Assembly: GCA_031288475.1 (NCBI GenBank)
Contig: JAITRJ010000030.1
Span: forward strand, 1 to 39,582
DNA length: 39,582 nucleotides
From: Helicobacteraceae bacterium
GTDB taxonomy: Bacteria > Campylobacterota > Campylobacteria > Campylobacterales > SZUA-545
Direction: 5' to 3'
The translations under genes and the position numbers were made by a program. Below, piece after piece: positions 33,409-39,582 of the stretch. The notes beneath the pieces were generated by a model, which was not told the DNA's origin, ran no database searches, and saw only the letters and a list, made by a program, of their open reading frames with translations. Position 1 is the first letter of the stretch; each line of letters opens with the position of its first letter.

Positions 33409-34215
33409 CTAATTGCCGCTTTCCAATATGCTTTTCCTGATAGCCGCAAACCTGTTTTGTATCTGCGCGTCCATATTTCCCGCATCGCTGAAAATCACGA
33501 CGCCTCCCTTCGCGATCGCCTTGTCGGGAACAATGGTGACGCCGCCTTCGCCCGCGAATTTTGTATTCAGCTCGCGTGCATCGTCCGGCGAAACCCTGAT
33601 CGTAACTTTATTCGCCCCCCTGAGCTCGCCTAAAAGCGCGGAGGCAAGCGCGGAGGCGATTTTAGCGCTGTTCTCGCCTACTTCTTTGGCGATCACTTCG
33701 CCGGCGATCTCAACGGCGATTGACGAAAGCTCCTTATCCAGCGAAGCGGCGTGATTGCCAAACTCCGAGATCGCCGTGTCAAACTTGGAAAACGATTCGG
33801 CAAACTGCTCCCTTAAGGCGTTCAATTCGCCCTCAAAAGCCGCTCTTTCCTCCTTCTGACCAGCTTTCCTGCCATCCTCGAACGAGCGCTCCCTCTCCTC
33901 CTTGATTTTCGCGGCAAACTCTTCCTCCTGTCTCTCCAGCCGCGTTTGAAGTTTCACTATGCTAGCGCTGAGATCGTCAATCTTCCCGACCAGCGCGTCC
34001 AGAGAGTCTTCTTCCTCCGCCTGACGGGCTTGGATCGCGGCGATCGCGGACTTCTCCTCGTCGCTGAAACCCGCTGGACTTAACGGCGCGGCGTTCGCGT
34101 GAGGGCGCACGGACGCGCCCGCTTCCGCGGCATTTTTTGAAGAATCGAAGTTTTTAAAGTTGTACTTGGCGACCTTATGGCTTGAAATCATATTGGGCGT
34201 AATTATAATATTCAC
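33409..34215 (-). CDS. fliH: Flagellar assembly protein FliH
   Basis: FliH is the cytoplasmic stator that holds and restrains the export ATPase FliI. The 268-residue protein has a variable N-terminus, a long coiled coil at about 70-135 (VKLQTRLERQEEEFAAKIKE), and the conserved C-terminal domain from about 150 (FDTAISEFGNHAASLDKELS, IAVEIAGEVIAKEVGEN, VTIRVSPDDARELN). The start is GTG at 34215, eight bases after a perfect AAGGAGG; the frame to 34248 would begin before this site. It sits between fliG and dxs; FliI is elsewhere. Confidence 0.9.
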   Translation of the reverse strand: MNIIITPNMISSHKVAKYNFKNFDSSKNAAEAGASVRPHANAAPLSPAGFSDEEKSAIAAIQARQAEEEDSLDALVGKIDDLSASIVKLQTRLERQEEEFAAKIKEERERSFEDGRKAGQKEERAAFEGELNALREQFAESFSKFDTAISEFGNHAASLDKELSSIAVEIAGEVIAKEVGENSAKIASALASALLGELRGANKVTIRVSPDDARELNTKFAGEGGVTIVPDKAIAKGGVVIFSDAGNMDAQIQNRFAAIRKSILESGN

Positions 34216-34264
34216 TAACCAATCCTCCTTATGTCGATCGGCGCGCACTTTAAAAACGGCGCGA

Positions 34265-35290
34265 TCAATCGATCAACTCCTCCTCGCCGCCGAGTTCAAT
34301 CACACCTTGTTCGGCAAGCTGCTGTACGCCGTCGACGATCTTTCTCTGCGCCGCTTCCACCTCACGCACTTTGACCGCGCCAAGATACTGAAGCTCTTCG
34401 CGCATCGTATCCGCCGCTCGCTGGGACATATTGGAAAAAAACTTGTCTTTCAGCGGATCGGTGGCGGTTTTAAGCGCCAGCGTCAGCTCTTTCTTATCGA
34501 CCGCACGCAGCACTTCGCGTACCGCCTGATTGTCCAGCTTAATAATATCCTCAAAGGTAAACATCATTTCCTTGATTGAGCTGGCGAGCTGTTCGTCGAC
34601 CTGTTCAATATAAGAAAGCGTCGCTTTGGAAGCTTTTGTGCCGAGTCTGTTGAAAATATCGGCGACAGCGCGCGGTCCTCCCACTTCAACCTTGTAACTC
34701 GTAAGCGCCTCTAGTTTGCTCTCCAGCACAGCCGATACCCGTTTGATGATCACTGGGGATATATCTCCCAAATTTGCCATTCTCATCGAAACCTCCCCGC
34801 GCAGATCGTCGGGAAACAGGCTCAAAGTTTCCGCCGCCGCACTGGCGTCCATATGCGCCAAAATCAGCGCGATTGTCTGCGGGTGCTCGTTCAGGATAAA
34901 ATCACTCAGTTGCTGAGGCTTGATCTTACCAAGATAGCTGAAATTCTGCCCGCTCTGCATTGATTTGGCAAGCTTTTCAAGCACTTTTCGGGCTTCCTCC
35001 GGTCCTAACGCCTTGTATAAAATCTCTCTGGCATACTCCATACCGCCCGTGCTGATGTACTGATTTGACTGGAAGATCGCGTAAAACTCCTCCAGTACCG
35101 CCATACCGATCTGCTTATCAATATTTTTTGAGAGCGCGATATACTTGGAGATTTCGGTAATGGTATCCACGTCCATATGGGCAAACACCTGCGCGGTGAC
35201 ATCTTCGCCCATCTGCATTAAGAAGATCGCGGATTTCTCCGCCATTGACATCTCTTCAAACTGCGATTGCAAATGCGGTGACAGTGCCAT
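34265..35290 (-). CDS. fliG: Flagellar motor switch protein FliG
   Basis: FliG lies on the MS ring, couples stator torque to rotation and sets direction. The 341-residue protein has the N-terminal FliF-binding domain (EMSMAEKSAIFLMQMGEDVT). The middle domain carries the EHPQ motif in NEHPQTIALILAHMDASAAA, and the C-terminal torque domain has MFTFEDIIKLDNQAVREVLR, followed by DKKELTLALKTATDPLKDKF with the charged residues that face MotA. AAGGAG precedes the ATG. It follows fliF by nine bases. Confidence 0.96.
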   Translation of the reverse strand: MALSPHLQSQFEEMSMAEKSAIFLMQMGEDVTAQVFAHMDVDTITEISKYIALSKNIDKQIGMAVLEEFYAIFQSNQYISTGGMEYAREILYKALGPEEARKVLEKLAKSMQSGQNFSYLGKIKPQQLSDFILNEHPQTIALILAHMDASAAAETLSLFPDDLRGEVSMRMANLGDISPVIIKRVSAVLESKLEALTSYKVEVGGPRAVADIFNRLGTKASKATLSYIEQVDEQLASSIKEMMFTFEDIIKLDNQAVREVLRAVDKKELTLALKTATDPLKDKFFSNMSQRAADTMREELQYLGAVKVREVEAAQRKIVDGVQQLAEQGVIELGGEEELID

Positions 35291-35299
35291 AGCTGCTCC

Positions 35300-36988
35300 T
35301 TATAATTTAGCGGTGCCGGATCTGACAATTTCGTCCGTCAACAGACTGCTGATCAACTGAGAAATATCTTTTGGCTTCTCGTCGCACGCCTCCTTGAGCC
35401 GCTCAAGCAGCACATCATACTTGAGCTTCTCCTCGTCCGCCCCTTTGCCAAGCCCAAGCTTCTCCTCAATGCTCTTTCTGAGATCGTCCAAACGGCTGTC
35501 ATCCTCTTCCAGATCGTCGGCATCAAACTCGATTCGTTTCTGTTCTTCCTCTTCTTCGGCAACTGGCACTTCCATCATTCTCTGCGCAAACGGCGCGATC
35601 ACCTTTCTGTAGAAGAAAAACAGCACGATTGCGGCAAAAAGGTACTTCGCGGCGGGATAGAACGGTCCCAGCCGCGTGGTAAGCCACCGCACCCAGAACG
35701 GCTCGGCCTCCTCCGTCGCCGTAATTTCCGCTCTGAACTCAAAGTTGCTTACCGTAACCTCATCCTTGCGATCTGGATTAAAACCGATCGCCTGCTTAAC
35801 CAGATTTTCTATCGCCGCAATCTCGTTCTGCTCAAGCGGAACATATTCCGGCGTCGGCGCTTCACCCTGCCTGTACCTGCCGTCGACGGCGACAGCCGCC
35901 GTAATTCGGTTGATCGTTGCAAACTCGCCAGTGATCTGCGATATCCTCTTGCTTACCTCGTAGTTGACGGTATTTTCGCTTTTGGAGTACTTTTCGCGCA
36001 TACGATCCTCTTCCAGACCCTGCACGGGACCGATATTGCTCACTGCGCCGGGCACGCCGCCGATTTCGCGCGGGCGGTAGCCTTCGCGCTTCTCCTCCGT
36101 GTTTTGTTCGCTTCGTACGACGTTGCTTGGATCAAACGTCTCCTGCGTGCTGCTGCGCTGCGAAAAATCAAAATCAATCGTCACGCGCGCCACGACCTTC
36201 TGCTCGCCGCCCAGAAACTGTCCCAGCATCTGCGCGATCTTGTTTTCGTACACCTGCTCGTACTCGCGCTTATACCGAAGCTGCGATCTCGCAAGCTCGC
36301 CCGCGGTCGTCAGCGCGTCCTCCTCGCCCAGCGGAATGCCGCTCTCATTCACGATTCGCACGTTTTCAATCGTAAGTTTCGGTACGGCAGAAGCGACAAG
36401 GTGTTTTATCCCAAGAACCTGCTGACGGTTTATTTGCATTCCGTCGCGCATAGCGATCATAACGGAGGCGGTGGGGGGTATATCTTTAGCGACAAAAACC
36501 GACTCTTTCGGAATCGCGAGATGCACTTTCGCACTGCGCACGCTCTCCAGACTTTCAATCGTAGCTCCGAGCTCCCCTTCCAGTGCCCTGAGGAGTTTCA
36601 CCTGCTGATCAAAATCCGTCGCTCCGAAATCCGGCGAGTTGAAGAGCTCGTATCCCGGCCTGCCCTCCCTGGGAAGCCCCTGCGTAGCAAGGTTCAAGCG
36701 AACGCGATTGACCTGCTCTTTCGGAATTTCAATCGCCCCCTCTTCGGGAATCCTGAACTTGATGCCCTGCGCCTCAAGCTGCTGAACGACAAGTCCGGCG
36801 TCTTTGGCGCTCAAATCTCTGTATAGGACGCGGTAGCCGCTGTCGTAATCTTTAGGGCTTGCGTAAACGATCAGAAACGCGATCAGCGCGATTACGCCTA
36901 CAAGCGTCACCGCGATTACGGTCTTCTGTTTTTTGTTGAGCCTCTTTTGGATCAGCGTCAGTTGCTGAACGAGGGCTTTTATGTCCAA
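35300..36988 (-). CDS. fliF: Flagellar MS-ring protein FliF
   Basis: FliF builds the MS ring in the inner membrane, the base of the flagellum. The 562-residue protein has a first membrane helix at about 23-43 (VIAVTLVGVIALIAFLIVYA). The ring-building domains follow, from about 50 (YRVLYRDLSAKDAGLVVQQL, then RAVEGELGATIE-like RALEGELGATIESLESVRSA, and VHLAIPKESVF). A second helix lies near 447-463 (AKYLFAAIVLFFFYRKVIAP). The acidic cytoplasmic tail (EVPVAEEEEEQKRIEFDADD) ends in the FliG-binding segment. It is three bases from hisC. Confidence 0.96.
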   Translation of the reverse strand: MDIKALVQQLTLIQKRLNKKQKTVIAVTLVGVIALIAFLIVYASPKDYDSGYRVLYRDLSAKDAGLVVQQLEAQGIKFRIPEEGAIEIPKEQVNRVRLNLATQGLPREGRPGYELFNSPDFGATDFDQQVKLLRALEGELGATIESLESVRSAKVHLAIPKESVFVAKDIPPTASVMIAMRDGMQINRQQVLGIKHLVASAVPKLTIENVRIVNESGIPLGEEDALTTAGELARSQLRYKREYEQVYENKIAQMLGQFLGGEQKVVARVTIDFDFSQRSSTQETFDPSNVVRSEQNTEEKREGYRPREIGGVPGAVSNIGPVQGLEEDRMREKYSKSENTVNYEVSKRISQITGEFATINRITAAVAVDGRYRQGEAPTPEYVPLEQNEIAAIENLVKQAIGFNPDRKDEVTVSNFEFRAEITATEEAEPFWVRWLTTRLGPFYPAAKYLFAAIVLFFFYRKVIAPFAQRMMEVPVAEEEEEQKRIEFDADDLEEDDSRLDDLRKSIEEKLGLGKGADEEKLKYDVLLERLKEACDEKPKDISQLISSLLTDEIVRSGTAKL

Positions 36989-36991
36989 GCG

Positions 36992-38086
36992 TTACCTCCA
37001 ATACTCTCTGAATAACTTGAAAAAGCGGTCGTTTTCGCTTTCCAAACCAATCGTAACGCGAAGAGCGTTGAGATCGTAGCTTTTCAGATCGCGCGCGATC
37101 ATTCCGCGCTTTAACAATGCGTTCGCCGCTTCGGAGGCGCTTCTGCTTTGCGGAAAAAGCAGCGTTATAAAATTCGCGTAACTTGGTTCGTACTCTAAGC
37201 CTATTTCGCGCGCAAATGATTCGTATCGCGCCATCTCCCTGAAATTATGCTCCGCGCTCTTTGCCACAAACTCGCCGTCGCTCAAAGCCTCGCTCGCCGC
37301 GGCGAGCGAAAGCGTTGTGATGTTAAACGGGGCGCGGATCTTATGCAGCGCCTCAATAATATCCTCCTGCGCGATCCCGTATCCCACGCGCATACCGCCA
37401 AGCCCGTAAGCTTTGGAAAAAGTGCCCGCGTAGATCGTGTTTGGAAAACGATCGATCAGCTCCTTAGGCTCAATACGTTTTTTCGGGTCTTTGAACGCCG
37501 CGTATTCCATATATGCCCCGTCGATAACGACAAGCGTTTGAGCGCTTACCTTATCCAGAAACGCGAAAACTTCCTCTTTATTCAGCGCGTCGCCGTAAGG
37601 ATTGCTCGGCGTGCAGATATAGATCAGCCTAGGGTTTTTTGCCAGCAGTTTTTCAAACGCCCGCAAATCGTGGCGGTTGGTATCAGTCGTAATCGTAACC
37701 GCGCCGATCTGCGCGGAGTAGATCGCGTACATCGCGAAGGTAATTTTATTTTGCAGTACAACATCGCCGCGCTCCAGCAACGCGTGGCTGATAAACTCAA
37801 ATATCTGATCGCTGCCGCTGCCAATTACGATATTACCGCCGCCAACGCTGTATTTTTCGGCAAGCGCCGTTTTAAGCGCGTAACAGCCGTCGTCGGGATA
37901 GCGGTGCATTTTGCCGATAAGCTCGGCGATCTTGGCTTTGACCTTCGGGCTGGTTCCGAAGGGATTTTCGTTGCTCGCCACTTTAATAATTTCGTTTTCC
38001 GCAACGCTGTAATCGCGTGCTATAAGCTCGATCGGCTTGCCCGCCTCGTAGATCCTGATCTTCTCAAGCTCTTTTCTGAATCGCAC
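36992..38086 (-). CDS. hisC: Histidinol-phosphate aminotransferase HisC
   Basis: HisC is a PLP enzyme of histidine synthesis that can also aminate aromatic 2-oxo acids, which suits its place after pheA. The start is taken as GTG at 38086, nine bases after AAGGAG. It yields RFRKELEKIRIYEAGKPIEL, the usual beginning, and lies five bases after the pheA stop; the ATG at 38119 would overlap pheA. Motifs are VASNENPFGTSP, GSGSDQIFEF, the PLP Asp in TLVVIDGAYMEYA, the Schiff-base Lys in AGTFSKAYGLGGMRVGYG, and the Arg near the end in ALRVTIGLESENDRF. It is 364 residues long. Confidence 0.94.
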   Translation of the reverse strand: MRFRKELEKIRIYEAGKPIELIARDYSVAENEIIKVASNENPFGTSPKVKAKIAELIGKMHRYPDDGCYALKTALAEKYSVGGGNIVIGSGSDQIFEFISHALLERGDVVLQNKITFAMYAIYSAQIGAVTITTDTNRHDLRAFEKLLAKNPRLIYICTPSNPYGDALNKEEVFAFLDKVSAQTLVVIDGAYMEYAAFKDPKKRIEPKELIDRFPNTIYAGTFSKAYGLGGMRVGYGIAQEDIIEALHKIRAPFNITTLSLAAASEALSDGEFVAKSAEHNFREMARYESFAREIGLEYEPSYANFITLLFPQSRSASEAANALLKRGMIARDLKSYDLNALRVTIGLESENDRFFKLFREYWR

Positions 38087-38091
38087 CGCGG

Positions 38092-39141
38092 CTAACTCCT
38101 TGCATAGCTTCCCAGCCATTTATATTGTTTGATTTTAGATAAAGTAGCCTGCGTTTTCGGATCGTCTTTATGCCCTTCGAAATCGATAAAAAACCGTGAA
38201 TTGCGCTTATCGCCTCTTGAGGGAAGCGATTCGATTTGCGATAGATTGATCTTCGCATCGTTAAACTCCTTAAGCAGAGCAAATAACGCTCCGGGCTTGT
38301 TTGGCGTTCGCGCGATAATGGTCGTCACGTCGCCGCCGCTCGGCTGATTGGAAAAATCGCTCAAGATGGCGAAACGGGTTTTATTTTCGCCGCTGTCTTG
38401 AATGTTATCAAATAAAATCGGCAGACGGTTCAGCTTCGCGGCGATATGAGAGCAGATCGCCGCGCTCTTGTCGTCCTCGCAGGCAAGCCGCGCCGCCTTC
38501 GCGGTGCTTTCAATCGGAATGTGTTCGATATTTTCAAGATTATGCCCGCGCAAAAACTCGCCGCACTGCCCAAATGCCGCGTCTTTGGAGTAGATTCGCT
38601 CAATTGCGCTTAGCTTCTCGGATTTGGCGGCTAAGCAGTGATGAATGGCAATCTCCATATCGCCCACGATCAGCAAAGGGCTGTTTTCAAGACGCTCAAT
38701 CGTGTCGCCCACAAGTCCGCTGGTGTTGTTGTAGATCGGAACTACACCGTATTTCGCCCCAAGAGACTCAACCGCTTTGAAAACCGCGCCGATCGACTGC
38801 ATAGAAAGGTAATCGCCCATCGCGCCGAAGCGGCTTTCAGCCGCCTGATGCGTAAAGCTTCCAATCGGACCCAAAAACGCCACGCGCTCGGAGCGCTCCA
38901 GCGATCTTGAAACAGCGAAAATCTCGAAAAATATTGCCTCGATCGCCGCTTTGCTCAGCAACCCCTTATGACTGGCAAGCCTTGATAGAATCTCTTTTTC
39001 ACGCGCAGGGCGGTAGATGGTCGCGCAGTCCATTTTTTTGATCTCGCCAATTCTCTTAACGAGACTCATCCGCTCTTCCAGCAACGCCAGAAGATTGTCG
39101 TCAATCGCGTCGATTTGCGCTCTGATTTCAGAGAGGCTCAT
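38092..39141 (-). CDS. pheA: Bifunctional chorismate mutase / prephenate dehydratase PheA
   Basis: PheA converts chorismate to phenylpyruvate for phenylalanine. The 349-residue protein has an N-terminal chorismate mutase of the AroQ type (about 1-85: LSEIRAQIDAIDDNLLALLE). The prephenate dehydratase domain starts with VAFLGPIGSFTHQAAESRFG, has VVPIYNNTSGLVGDTIERLE and TRFAILSDF near its end, and is followed by a C-terminal ACT domain for feedback control (TTIIARTPNKPGALFALLKE, IESLPSRGDKRNSRFFID). The usual ESRP motif reads ESLPSRG. A GTG three bases upstream of the ATG could also start it. It is the first gene of the run to dxs. Confidence 0.94.
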   Translation of the reverse strand: MSLSEIRAQIDAIDDNLLALLEERMSLVKRIGEIKKMDCATIYRPAREKEILSRLASHKGLLSKAAIEAIFFEIFAVSRSLERSERVAFLGPIGSFTHQAAESRFGAMGDYLSMQSIGAVFKAVESLGAKYGVVPIYNNTSGLVGDTIERLENSPLLIVGDMEIAIHHCLAAKSEKLSAIERIYSKDAAFGQCGEFLRGHNLENIEHIPIESTAKAARLACEDDKSAAICSHIAAKLNRLPILFDNIQDSGENKTRFAILSDFSNQPSGGDVTTIIARTPNKPGALFALLKEFNDAKINLSQIESLPSRGDKRNSRFFIDFEGHKDDPKTQATLSKIKQYKWLGSYARS

Positions 39142-39443
39142 CACGCCGCTTTCAGCAATCCGATCGGCTTGTTATCAATAGCGCCGATCCGTTGGCAAAG
39201 CTTCTCACTCGTCATCGCTGACCATCCAGGCGCTTAAAGCTAGTGCTAAACGTTTCAAAGTCCACCTTGCAAATTGCGTTTGAAAGCGTTAATAGTAACA
39301 GTCAGGCGCTAAAACCCGCTCTTTTTTCACAGTTAAAAACTCAACATATCCCGCATCCCGCACAGAGCAACAAGCGCGCTAATAACAAAATAACGCCTAC
39401 CGCCGATCCGTTGCCCGCAAAGCAGGATGAAGCCCGCGTTTTT

Positions 39444-39479
39444 GTCATTGTGAAACTGCTTTAGCCGCGCGGCAATCCG
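39444..39479 (+). repeat. Dispersed palindromic repeat, copy D
   Basis: The sequence begins GTCATTGTGAAACTGC and ends GCGCGGCAATCCG. It has the same ends as the copies between 10230 and 10446 (GTCATTG...GGCAATCC), so the family occurs at both ends of the window. Confidence 0.45.
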
Positions 39480-39484
39480 ACCGA

Positions 39485-39494
39485 CCCCCCCCCC
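39485..39494 (+). repeat. C10 homopolymer outside genes
   Basis: This is a run of ten C in non-coding DNA, the same length as the G10 tract in the tetR gene. It could vary in length and alter spacing of a promoter for a gene beyond the window. A TATAAT is seen at 39573-39578 in the plus strand. Confidence 0.6.
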
Positions 39495-39582
39495 ATAATT
39501 TCCGCAGAATATCTTTGCTTCAGCGTTTGGTTTAACACAGATGCGGGATGCTGGAGTTTGTGTAACCCCCCTATAATCTACT

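Larger units (their letters stand above)
39337..39559. repeat. Distant inverted repeat pair
   Basis: AAACTCAACATATCCCGCATC (39337-39357, extending CCGCACAG to 39365) recurs in inverted form, with two small gaps, as GATGCGGGATGCTGGAGTTT (39540-39559). The 180 bases between the arms hold a dispersed repeat copy and the C10 tract. This could be the ends of a small non-autonomous element or a chance pair of repeat family members. Confidence 0.35.
39145..39582. other. Gene-free right edge with repeats
   Basis: No gene is convincing here. A plus-strand frame at 39243-39464 is low in complexity and ends inside a dispersed repeat. On the minus strand a 24-codon frame (39139-39213, MTSEKLCQRIGAIDNKPIGL) ends in TGATG overlapping the pheA start; it may be a leader frame or the scrap of an upstream gene. 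A repeat copy, a C10 tract and a pair of inverted repeats are listed separately. Confidence 0.5.

Noticed and set aside
37247-38095. A 282-codon plus-strand frame opposite hisC
   Set aside because: It is the complement of a well-supported aminotransferase gene and has no ribosome-binding site or family pattern.

Overview
The window carries housekeeping genes of a member of the Campylobacterota (epsilonproteobacteria). This rests on gene order recalled from Campylobacter and relatives: fabZ-lpxA-clpX-mreB-mreC-carB; accC-accB facing away from dcd; pheA-hisC-fliF-fliG-fliH-dxs; modA-(TOBE protein)-modB-modC; and a TetR-RND efflux cluster laid out like cmeR-cmeABC. By eye the G+C is about half, high for this phylum, so this is not an ordinary Campylobacter or Helicobacter. 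An uncultured gut lineage is one possibility (inference).

Layout. 1-1240: the 5'-truncated end of a PLP-dependent trans-sulfuration enzyme and a terminator-like hairpin. Their base and codon style differ from everything to the right and recall termite-gut treponemes, so this is either a transfer or an assembly join. 1290-1527: the C-terminal scrap of a TPR gene. 1611-5228 (minus): a molybdate uptake and regulation operon, modE-modA-TOBE-modB-modC, with overlapping genes. 5347-6717 (minus): a periplasmic HtrA/DegQ protease. 6718-9625: about 2.9 kb of decayed DNA with no intact gene. It includes a frame-shifted remnant of a large phage-like protein on the plus strand and an ImmA/IrrE-like fragment on the minus strand. 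9626-10120 (minus): a secreted TPR protein. 10121-10503: no gene, but three short dispersed palindromic repeats and a promoter. 10504-16903 (minus): a tripartite RND efflux system with its TetR regulator, two inverted-repeat operators and a G10 tract inside the regulator's DNA-binding domain. 16976-24517 (minus): fabZ-lpxA-clpX-mreB-mreC-carB. 24607-25422 (minus): an amino-acid-type solute-binding protein, divergent from a plus-strand set of a YajR-type MFS transporter, gatC and pilT (25526-28241). 28250-30036 (minus): accB-accC, divergent from dcd. 30697-30772: tRNA-Arg(GCG). 30774-39141 (minus): pheA-hisC-fliF-fliG-fliH-dxs and a membrane protein of unknown function. 39145-39582: no convincing gene; a repeat copy, a C10 tract and an inverted repeat.

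Functionally, the genes cover envelope building (fatty acid and lipid A precursors, MreB/MreC cell shape), malonyl-CoA supply, isoprenoid precursor synthesis, aromatic amino acid and histidine synthesis, the flagellar MS-ring, switch and export regulator, twitching ATPase, molybdenum supply and drug efflux. Overlapping or near-touching stop and start codons indicate tightly coupled operons. Several promoters share the element TGCTACAAT or a TATAAT core.

I did not find a convincing new multi-gene system. The best leads are the possible phase-variable efflux regulator, the decayed phage-like locus, the foreign left edge, the tRNA-Arg(GCG) and the probable non-standard start codon of the MFS gene. 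All family assignments come from motif reading and memory; no database search was run.
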